Shown one piece after another: positions 5,280-11,389 of a stretch of DNA of 11,389 bases (position 1 is its first letter; every line of letters begins with the position of its first letter). A program made the translations under genes and the position numbers. Location of the stretch: positions 1 through 11,389 of the forward strand of contig SKZG01000457.1 in NCBI GenBank assembly GCA_007127495.1, read 5' to 3'. The notes under the pieces are model-generated. The model had not been told where the DNA came from. It worked only from the letters and a program-made list of their open reading frames with translations, and made no database searches. The DNA comes from Planctomycetales bacterium (GTDB lineage: Bacteria > Planctomycetota > Planctomycetia > Pirellulales > Thermoguttaceae).

Positions 5280-7097
5280 TCATTTGTTCTGTTCCGACCG
5301 TCTCGCTCCGAGCATGCCCTCGGGTAAGGCCAACTGGCGGCGCAGCCGAGCCACTTCGGCGCGGAGCTGCTTCAGGTCGGTCTGGAATTGCCGCACACGA
5401 CGACATTCGGTTTCGATCGGCCCGAACAGCCCCTCCACGGCGGAGGCCTCCGTCCAGCCGGAAGCGAGCCGGTCCACCTCGCGCCGCAGCCCGCGACGAA
5501 GCCGGCTGGTCAGCAACCAGATCAGCACGAGCGACCAAACAAGCAGCCAAAAGGCCGAGGCCAGGTAGAACTCCAGTCCGGCGACCGGCACCGGCGGCTC
5601 CGCCAGCCACGAGTCGTAGAAGAAGTTCTTGCCCAATCGGAACAGCAGGAATCCCAGCATCACAAGAAACATCAACTCGTAGCGGGCGCGGGTGAACCAT
5701 CCGGTATGCCGCGAGGCAAGCTGATGGACCACGCGCTGTAGTTCCGCCGATACGCGGTCGACAAATCCGGCGCCGGCCTGCTCCGCTCCGGCTTGCAGTG
5801 TGCCGGGCTCGACCAGTTCGCGGGGCAGTCCGGCGTCAGCGGCGTAGCCCTCCAACACCAGCGCGGCGGCCTGTATCTCGACCGGGTCGAAGCCGGCGGC
5901 CGCAGCGCGCCGCGGCGCCAGGTCGGCTCGCTGGGCCCGGCGGCGGCGTTGAAAGAATCGGGCCCCTTCGAGCGTCCCCCACAGGGCAACCTGTGCGGGG
6001 CTGCGCATCCGGTACAGCATGGCGCCGGACGCAAGATTCCCCAACCCTTGATAGATTCTCAGCACCAGGGAAAAGGGGCTCAGCCCCCAGTGTCCCGTTA
6101 CCTGGCCGAGGAGTCGCTGCTCCCATGCCCGGCGCCCGCTCAGTAGTTCACCGCGCATGTGCAACGCCAGGGCGGTGGTGAACTTCGCGTCCTGCTGAGC
6201 CAGCGCGGCTTCCAGTTGCCCGACGCGCGGCAACGCTTCCTCGATGCGTTCTTGGCAGGCGGCGAGCGCCTCGTCCGCCAGGTCCAAGAAATTCGCCCGC
6301 CGAATGCGGTTGCCCGCTGCGCCGCTTAGTTCGCGCGCCAGCAGGTCGAGCAGGCGGGCGAAGTCGCCCCTGGGAGCAACACCTTGGCGGACGTCGCGCA
6401 GCGCGGAGAGCGAATCGACCCGGAATAGGTAACCCGGAACGTAGTCGGGTTTCAGAATGCGGCGCCAGTCGTCGCGAATGTCGTCATCCGTATCGGCGTG
6501 GGTTTGCACGAAGACAAGGCGTGCCCCGCGAGCCGCCGCGGCCAACTCGGCGGAAACTCGGGCGCTGCGATACTTCTGCTGCGTGGCGGTTACGAGCATG
6601 GCGTCGCAACGAGGCAGGATGTCTCGCAGGCGGGCGAGGTTGGTCGGCTCGCGGCCGGCAGGGTCGTTGGCGTCGGTGGTGTCCGGGTCGGGGCAGTCGA
6701 TCAGCACCAGGTCGGCCAGCGCCGGGGCGTCGCGGTGAACGACCTTCACGGCTGCGGGGTCCATGCCCAGCATTTCAGGTCGTATGCCGGGCCGCGACAC
6801 GAGCACCGGCTGCGTCGTGGTTGGGCGAGCCTTTCCGGTGGGCACGACCTCGTCGCCCGCCAGGGCGTTCACCAGGGCGCTTTTCCCCGTGCCCGTGCCG
6901 CCCAACAGGGCGACTACCAAGGGAGCTTCGAGCCGGACGCAGAAAGCGGCCGCCCGATCGAGCAGGCGATCCATCCGAGCGCGGCACGGCACCGCCGGAT
7001 CCCAGCCGGGCGCGGCGCCGGCCCAGCGACGAAACCGCGTCAGCAGCGTGTCGACCTCGGCCAATAGTTCCAGATGTTCCGGCGATTCCGTGGTCAT
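5280..7097 (-). CDS. Membrane-anchored P-loop GTPase of unknown role
   Basis: This 605-residue protein has an N-terminal GTPase domain (about 58-255), a long linker, two transmembrane helices and a C-terminal coiled coil. The Walker A/G1 motif is GGTGTGKS (66-73), with K72 and S73. A threonine-rich RPTTTQP (91-97) suits G2. The G3 position reads DCPD (134-137) instead of DxxG, and the G4 position reads THAD (199-202) instead of NKxD, so nucleotide specificity is less certain than the fold. Hydrophobic helices at about 475-493 and 508-530 form a hairpin anchor. The tail from about 560 to 590 is heptad-like and charged. The layout recalls membrane-linked Era/dynamin-like GTPases, but no family function can be assigned. 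The ATG at 7097 lies 8 bp after the NagB/PIG-L stop, so the two genes are probably co-transcribed. Longer in-frame extension upstream overlaps that gene and is not used. Confidence 0.85.
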   Translation of the reverse strand: MTTESPEHLELLAEVDTLLTRFRRWAGAAPGWDPAVPCRARMDRLLDRAAAFCVRLEAPLVVALLGGTGTGKSALVNALAGDEVVPTGKARPTTTQPVLVSRPGIRPEMLGMDPAAVKVVHRDAPALADLVLIDCPDPDTTDANDPAGREPTNLARLRDILPRCDAMLVTATQQKYRSARVSAELAAAARGARLVFVQTHADTDDDIRDDWRRILKPDYVPGYLFRVDSLSALRDVRQGVAPRGDFARLLDLLARELSGAAGNRIRRANFLDLADEALAACQERIEEALPRVGQLEAALAQQDAKFTTALALHMRGELLSGRRAWEQRLLGQVTGHWGLSPFSLVLRIYQGLGNLASGAMLYRMRSPAQVALWGTLEGARFFQRRRRAQRADLAPRRAAAAGFDPVEIQAAALVLEGYAADAGLPRELVEPGTLQAGAEQAGAGFVDRVSAELQRVVHQLASRHTGWFTRARYELMFLVMLGFLLFRLGKNFFYDSWLAEPPVPVAGLEFYLASAFWLLVWSLVLIWLLTSRLRRGLRREVDRLASGWTEASAVEGLFGPIETECRRVRQFQTDLKQLRAEVARLRRQLALPEGMLGARRSEQNK

Positions 7098-7105
7098 GGT
7101 CGCGA

Positions 7106-9457
7106 TCAGGTTTCTGCTTCGGCCGCCTGCCGCAGCCTGCGCGCCGTGTGGCGGAACTCCTCCAGGTCCATCTGCTTGATAAACACCAGACCGCGTGTGG
7201 CACGAATGAGTGGGCTGGGGTGTTCGAAGAACCACTCGCGGCCGAGGCAGGTCTTCAGCATCTGGTACTGTTCCACTTGGATCTGCTGCGCCAGGCCGCA
7301 GAACGGCCCGTCGTAGTCGAAGCTTGGAAACGACGCCTCGCGCTGCGAGATAAACGTGTTCAGGAAGGCGCTTTCCATCACGGAAAACATGTTCAGGGAC
7401 ACCGGAGCGAACACGTTGGCCTCGCTGGGGTGGAAACGATACCAGACGTTCCGGTAACCCCAAATGCGCACGTCGCGTTCGGCTTGGCGCGCGTACCGCT
7501 CGGTCGCTTCGTTGACGGCCTGCAACACTTTGTAATGGGTATCCGGACCGCTCCCTTCCGGGTCGAGCGCCACGGTGATGACGTCCGGCGCCACCTGCTC
7601 GACGAGGTGGAGCACGGGTAGCACGTCGCGTTCCACCGTCGGCGTCGGTGTAAAAATATCGCCGGTGTAGAAGCCGAGTCGGAGGTGATGGATATTCGAC
7701 GACTGCCAACCAAAATATCCCCAAAGGCACTCGGCCTCCCATTCGCGGCACATGCCTTTAAGGCGCTGGATGTTTTCGGGGTCTTTCTTGCCGGGGTAGA
7801 CCGTGCGGAAGTAATGGGCCAACTCCTCCATCCGATCGGCGATCGCGTGCAAGTCGCTCTCGTCGAAGACGGCAATCAGGTTGCGCAGCAGACGGCGGGC
7901 GGCGCCTTCATCACGCATGGACGCGTTATTCGCCGCCAGCCCGTCCAGGTACTGCCAGATGTCGCGATTGCGGCCCTGGCGATTGTCGGGGTCGAAATAC
8001 CCTCCGCCGTGCAAGGCGGCGCAGCCGGCCGTGGTGATGAAGCGGCGCAGGCCCTCGAGCTGCCCTTGCATGTAGCGATTGGTTACGGCCGTAAACCCGC
8101 TGGTCAGCGTCACAAAATGGTGGACATTGCTCGCGTTGCGCACGTTCCGCACGATACACGGCAAATAGCCGAGCATCAGGTCGTCGTGGTGCGGCTCGGT
8201 ATGCAGGAACCGCGTGCCTTCACACGTTCGGCTGCCGGCTTCAATCTTGCGAATCAACGTTTCGCGTACCTGGGCGGCCAACTCGCTCAGCGGCTCGCCC
8301 CGGCTGGTCAATGTGGCATGCGCCAGGTCGTTCGACTCGACGTCGGCGGGCGTCAGCTCCACCACCCGCTTGCGCTTCTCCAGGGCCAGGTCCACCAGGG
8401 TCATTTCCACTTGCTCGTCGGAAGCGCGTTCCTGCCGGGCGACCATCGCCTTCCGGCGGCTCCGCAGGCGCAGGGCGGCGCCCCGCGTTATATAGAACCG
8501 GGCGGCCGGGAGTTTGCGCAGCGCGCTGGCGGGAATCAGCACGCCTTCGGGCCCCTCGACGGCGTCCGCCACGACGCGCGCCTTGGCTTCACCGGCTGCG
8601 AAAATGATGGCCGTGCATTCCGGGTTGAAGGTGATCGTGCCCAGGCCGATGGTGATGACGTGGCGCTCGCGTGCGACCTCGATGCCCCCCAAGTCGGTCG
8701 CCGCGGCGGCCTGGGTTTCGTAGTTGGTGGCCATCAGGCGCGTGGTCGAATGGTGGTCGGAACCGCGGATATTGAAAGCGATATGCCCATCCGGCCCGAT
8801 CCCGCCGAGAAAGAACCCGATGCCGCCCAACTCGCGAATCCGATCTTCGTATTGCTGGCACCATTGGTCGATGCGGTGGAGGACCTGCTGCTGCACCCGC
8901 TCCTGGTCCGATACCGGGCGGCGGGTCCGCAAACTCAAGTCGACACGCTGGTCCGGCCATACCGAGGCCAGTGTCTGCCCGGCAGACAGCCCGATTTCGC
9001 CGCCATGGATCAACATCGCCTTGGCAGGATCGAGCCCAAAGCCGTCAATGTAAAACTTCTTGACGTAATAATAGAAACTATTCTTCTGCGACGGGTCGAT
9101 CGGGTAGAAATCGTCGATCTGCACGAAATGAAAGGTCCGCATGTCGGGCTTCCGGCCGGGATCGATCCCTGACTTCTCCAGCATGCCGCGCGTCTCGTTC
9201 GTTTCCCAGGTCGCCAGCAGGTGGGTCACCCAGTGGATGAAATACTCGGGCGTCTTACCGGTGGGCAAGGAAATGACGCCGCCCGGATGCTCGCCCGCCC
9301 ACTCGAGAAATCGCAGCGCCACCAACCGGCCCAGCGTGGGAAAATTGTTGACCGTAAGCACGGCCAGATGCTCGGTGGCCGGATAGATGGGCTCGAACGG
9401 CGATTCCGCCAGCGCGGCCTGTTCCACGGGGGTAAGCAGCAGCGAGGTACTTTCCAT
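7106..9457 (-). CDS. Glucosamine-6-phosphate deaminase-like / PIG-L deacetylase fusion
   Basis: This 783-residue two-domain protein has an N-terminal part (about 30-335) of the NagB sugar-phosphate isomerase fold: LPTGKTP (64-70) is the phosphate loop, QIDDF (113-117) matches the NagB catalytic-aspartate segment, and GIGPDGHIAFN (219-229) supplies D223 and H225, equivalent to E. coli D141 and H143. The residue aligned with E. coli E148 is I230, so the ring-opening relay is altered. K292 fits the phosphate-binding lysine. The C-terminal part (about 395-690) is PIG-L/LmbE-like: PHHDD at 422-426 is the metal-binding motif and GPDTHYKV (637-644) offers a second histidine, H641. PIG-L enzymes remove N-acetyl groups from amino sugars, so the fusion may deacetylate and deaminate the same metabolite. 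Similar NagB/PIG-L proteins are known from Bacteroides. The pathway role here is inferred. Confidence 0.88.
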   Translation of the reverse strand: MESTSLLLTPVEQAALAESPFEPIYPATEHLAVLTVNNFPTLGRLVALRFLEWAGEHPGGVISLPTGKTPEYFIHWVTHLLATWETNETRGMLEKSGIDPGRKPDMRTFHFVQIDDFYPIDPSQKNSFYYYVKKFYIDGFGLDPAKAMLIHGGEIGLSAGQTLASVWPDQRVDLSLRTRRPVSDQERVQQQVLHRIDQWCQQYEDRIRELGGIGFFLGGIGPDGHIAFNIRGSDHHSTTRLMATNYETQAAAATDLGGIEVARERHVITIGLGTITFNPECTAIIFAAGEAKARVVADAVEGPEGVLIPASALRKLPAARFYITRGAALRLRSRRKAMVARQERASDEQVEMTLVDLALEKRKRVVELTPADVESNDLAHATLTSRGEPLSELAAQVRETLIRKIEAGSRTCEGTRFLHTEPHHDDLMLGYLPCIVRNVRNASNVHHFVTLTSGFTAVTNRYMQGQLEGLRRFITTAGCAALHGGGYFDPDNRQGRNRDIWQYLDGLAANNASMRDEGAARRLLRNLIAVFDESDLHAIADRMEELAHYFRTVYPGKKDPENIQRLKGMCREWEAECLWGYFGWQSSNIHHLRLGFYTGDIFTPTPTVERDVLPVLHLVEQVAPDVITVALDPEGSGPDTHYKVLQAVNEATERYARQAERDVRIWGYRNVWYRFHPSEANVFAPVSLNMFSVMESAFLNTFISQREASFPSFDYDGPFCGLAQQIQVEQYQMLKTCLGREWFFEHPSPLIRATRGLVFIKQMDLEEFRHTARRLRQAAEAET

Positions 9458-9514
9458 AATGACGTTTGGGTGTGGGTAACGCTAAAACACCGGCAGCGGG
9501 CCGGTTACCGATCC

Positions 9515-9543
9515 ATTGTGGTTGGCGCCGGCTTCCCTGTCAA
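9515..9543 (-). promoter_or_regulatory. Promoter of the NagB/PIG-L-GTPase unit
   Basis: On the minus strand a perfect TTGACA (9543-9538) is followed after 17 bp by CACAAT (9520-9515), a four-of-six -10 box. Transcription would start near 9508, about 50 nt before the ATG at 9457. The -35 box begins 14 bp from the edge of the inverted-repeat element at 9558. Confidence 0.55.
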
Positions 9544-9557
9544 GAGGGGGGGCTCGC

Positions 9558-9685
9558 GCCCAATGCCACTTACTTTGGGACCATTGAGGGGCATTTTGTT
9601 AGCGGAGCGGCGCGAGCCGCCCGGTTTTCCGACTGTAATAACGGACGAATTGCGCCGTGCCGCTACAAAGTAAGTGGCATTGGGC
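9558..9685. repeat. MITE-like element with 20-bp terminal inverted repeats
   Basis: The outer arms at 9558-9577 and 9666-9685 are perfect 20-bp inverted copies (core CCCAATGCCACTTACTTTG). Inner arms at 9600-9613 and 9652-9665 (TAGCGG..CGGCGC) match with two differences. On the right the inner and outer arms touch; on the left 22 bp (9578-9599) separate them. Inside, GCGGC-GCGA-GCCGC (9607-9620) is a small hairpin with a GNRA-type loop. The flanks read CTCGC and CTCAC (sharing the outermost C on the right), a possible imperfect target duplication. No protein is encoded. Size and structure suit a non-autonomous transposable element or a dispersed palindromic repeat. It separates the LOG gene from the NagB/PIG-L promoter and might also end the LOG transcript. 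Confidence 0.7.
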
Positions 9686-9720
9686 TCACGCCGCCCGGTG
9701 AAGCCCAGGACGGTTCCCAA

Positions 9721-10788
9721 TTAGCCCCGCCGTCCGTTGAGCAGGTCAATGAGTTCGCGGAGCCGCCCGCAGTTGCGCCGGTCGAAACAGAAGGTAAGCC
9801 GGGGCAAGTCGGCGAGGTCGGGTTCGTCTTTCTCCTCGGGGAGTGGCCCGCTCACGGAAAAAGTACCCTCGGCCACGATATCGGCATATTCGCGCCGAAT
9901 TCGGCGCAGCAGCGCCGCACTCGGCGGCGCGAGAAGACGCATGACCAGTTGGGCGCGGACATAACGCATGCTGTGATACACCGTATAGAATCCGGTCGTC
10001 TCGTCCACCGCCTCGTCGACACGGTCGGTAATGCGGTACAGCGACAGGTCGTGGGCATCGATCATGCCGCTGCCGAGCAACTGCGCGCGGACGAATTCAT
10101 CGAAGCCCTGCCAGTACGTACCGCCCGGCTCGTCCAGCAGAACCACCGGCGCGGGATCGCGCTTGCCGGTTTGCAACAGGGTGAGCACCTCGAGCCCCTC
10201 GTCGAGCGTACCGAATCCGCCGGGCAGGAGGCAAATCCCGTTCGTCTCCTTCACAAACATGAGCTTCCGCGTGAAGAAGTACTTCATGTGGACCAGCTTC
10301 GAATCGCCGGCGATGATTGGGTTCGCTTCCTGCTCGAACGGCAGGAGGATGTTCAACCCCATCGACCGCTCGCGCCCGGCGCCCTCATGCCCGGCCTCCA
10401 TAATGCCACTGGCAGCGCCCGTGACAACGAGCCAATCGCAGGCAGCCATCCGGCGGCCGAAATCGACGGCCTGCCGGTAACAGGGGTGCTCCTTGGACGT
10501 GCGAGCCGAACCGAAGACGGTCACCTTACGCACCATGCGGTACGGGGTAAAGACCTTGAAGGCATATCGCAGCTCGCGCAGCGTACGACTGAGAATCTTC
10601 AGGTCGCCCCGTGTCGCTTGATCGGAAGCAAGCCGATCAGCCGACTCCTTGATCTTGTCGATCAGTCCCGCCAACCGGCGCGGCGTCGCACGAACCGGCG
10701 CCTGATCGTCACGACCCGTGCTGGCCGTGGGCGAGGCCTTCGCTCCACTAGGGGGGTGGGCTTCCTTGGAGTGTTTTTCACGAGTCAT
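9721..10788 (-). CDS. LOG/TIGR00730-family Rossmann-fold protein
   Basis: This 355-residue protein belongs to the LOG (Lonely Guy) / YgdH-like lysine-decarboxylase-like family, whose characterised members hydrolyse nucleoside 5'-monophosphates, including cytokinin ribotides, to base and ribose phosphate. The core runs from about 88 to 275. It shows VFGSART (91-97), GAASGIMEAGHEGA (124-137), FTRK (172-175) with R174, and PGGFGTLDE (189-197) with E197, which together form the nucleotide-binding and catalytic pocket. The usual GGGPGIMEA is changed to GAASGIMEA. The protein is longer than plain LOG enzymes: about 85 N-terminal residues begin with a charged, Pro/Ser/Ala-rich, probably disordered stretch (1-37), then a helical segment. 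About 80 extra residues follow at the C-terminus. The ATG has GGAG eight bases upstream. The true substrate is unknown; decarboxylase activity is not expected. Confidence 0.88.
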   Translation of the reverse strand: MTREKHSKEAHPPSGAKASPTASTGRDDQAPVRATPRRLAGLIDKIKESADRLASDQATRGDLKILSRTLRELRYAFKVFTPYRMVRKVTVFGSARTSKEHPCYRQAVDFGRRMAACDWLVVTGAASGIMEAGHEGAGRERSMGLNILLPFEQEANPIIAGDSKLVHMKYFFTRKLMFVKETNGICLLPGGFGTLDEGLEVLTLLQTGKRDPAPVVLLDEPGGTYWQGFDEFVRAQLLGSGMIDAHDLSLYRITDRVDEAVDETTGFYTVYHSMRYVRAQLVMRLLAPPSAALLRRIRREYADIVAEGTFSVSGPLPEEKDEPDLADLPRLTFCFDRRNCGRLRELIDLLNGRRG

Positions 10789-10836
10789 GGCGCAAACTCC
10801 GGGTGCATCCAGGACACTGGACGGTCGCCAGCCGCG

Positions 10837-11389
10837 TTACCGAACCGTGATCGGCTGAACCTGGCTGGCCATGATGTGGCGGGCTCGCTGCTCGGGAATG
10901 TAGCCGGCGGTCCCGTTCACCCCCACACGCTGACCGACATAACTGCGCAGGTTCAGGTTCGGAGCCGGCGTGACGTAAAAGCTCGGCTGGCCCTGATCAT
11001 CGAGCAAGACAAATTGGGGAGCGCCGGGTTTCGCAGACGTTACCCGAACCAACTGGCCGCTGCCGTCGAACCGCGGGTTCACCGTGGCAGGCTGCGCCTC
11101 GCTGCCCTGCATCGGGCTGAGCTGCGCCCAACGCCGATTGGCCCGATCGGTTTGCTCCCGCAATGCCGCGACCTCGCGATGCCGCCGCTTCAGGTCGTCA
11201 AACTGCGATATCCGGTCGATGAGCATGCGGGCGCGCCCCCGCTCGACGGCGGTTTGCGCCTCGCGCAGGAGCTGTTCGGCTCGGAATTGGAGGCGGTCGA
11301 AATACCAGACGGTCGGTTCCTCCGAAACCATGGCGCTGAGTTCCAGGTCGATCGCCTCCAGTTCTTCGCGGAATTGCTCGGGGCCCAGG
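10837..11389 (-). CDS. Hypothetical protein, N-terminus beyond the window; coiled coil plus small C-terminal beta domain
   Basis: The reading frame stays open to the window edge, and the codons before the internal ATG at 11331 continue the same charged helical pattern (GPEQFREELEAIDLELSA), so the gene is cut and its start lies outside. The visible 183 residues comprise a charged helical or coiled-coil stretch of about 80 residues, rich in E, R, L and Q, a short linker, and a C-terminal domain with alternating hydrophobic strands (FVLLDDQG, FYVTPAPN, YVGQRVGVNGTAGYI). This last part resembles an OB-like or SH3-like domain common in planctomycete envelope proteins, an impression from recall and not from a search. 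A signal peptide or N-terminal SH3 domain may lie upstream. The LOG gene starts 48 bp downstream on the same strand and could be co-transcribed. Confidence 0.7.
   Translation of the reverse strand, partial: LGPEQFREELEAIDLELSAMVSEEPTVWYFDRLQFRAEQLLREAQTAVERGRARMLIDRISQFDDLKRRHREVAALREQTDRANRRWAQLSPMQGSEAQPATVNPRFDGSGQLVRVTSAKPGAPQFVLLDDQGQPSFYVTPAPNLNLRSYVGQRVGVNGTAGYIPEQRARHIMASQVQPITVR

Noticed and set aside
7098..7751. An N-terminal extension of about 218 residues on the GTPase
   Set aside because: It overlaps the C-terminal coding region of the NagB/PIG-L fusion on the same strand in another frame and shows shadow-like Arg/Pro-rich sequence. The ATG at 7097 gives a natural start.
7685..9172. 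A 495-residue plus-strand ORF
   Set aside because: It is antisense to the NagB/PIG-L fusion, with no recognisable domain, and arises from high-GC codon structure.
10837..11331. The ATG at 11331 as the true start of the last gene
   Set aside because: The frame continues upstream to the window end with coding-like, helix-forming residues and no stop, so the gene is truncated by the window.

Overview
The window is GC-rich bacterial DNA with tightly packed genes. Its gene content points to Planctomycetota, possibly a Pirellulales-type organism: a CAAX-protease-related CPBP protein follows a PlsC-CdsA pair, a GlcN6P-deaminase domain is fused to a PIG-L deacetylase domain, and a membrane-anchored GTPase and an OB-like C-terminal domain protein are present. 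This assignment is inferred from gene content and gene style; there is no rRNA or other marker to fix it.

The first 2.6 kb are on the plus strand. A complete hisF (histidine biosynthesis, 31-801) is followed by a 283-bp regulatory gap. The gap carries three near-identical palindromes with the core TTCCCGATCGGGAA, and a good sigma70-type promoter (TGGACA-N17-GATAAT) sits between the second and third. Behind it lies a three-gene toxin-antitoxin operon, hipB-hipS-hipT (1085-2576): an Xre-type repressor, a free-standing HipA N-terminal domain, and a HipA-like Ser/Thr kinase core. This is the split-HipA (HipBST) arrangement, not a broken hipA, because each gene has its own start and Shine-Dalgarno sequence.

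The remaining genes are on the minus strand and converge on hipT. Read in their own direction, they are: an incomplete coiled-coil plus small beta-domain protein (10837-11389, cut by the window end); a LOG/TIGR00730-type nucleotide-hydrolase-like protein (9721-10788); a 128-bp inverted-repeat element resembling a MITE (9558-9685); a promoter and a two-gene unit of the NagB/PIG-L fusion and the membrane GTPase (9457-5280, 8 bp apart); and, after a 197-bp gap with a possible promoter and an operator-like inverted repeat, a lipid unit plsC-cdsA-CPBP protease (5082-2679).

The plsC-cdsA pair covers two successive steps of phospholipid synthesis, lysophosphatidate to phosphatidate to CDP-diacylglycerol. 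The NagB/PIG-L fusion suggests amino-sugar deacetylation and deamination in one polypeptide, although one expected NagB catalytic residue is replaced. The items most worth following up are the HipBST operon with its phased operators, the altered NagB/PIG-L fusion and the inverted-repeat element.
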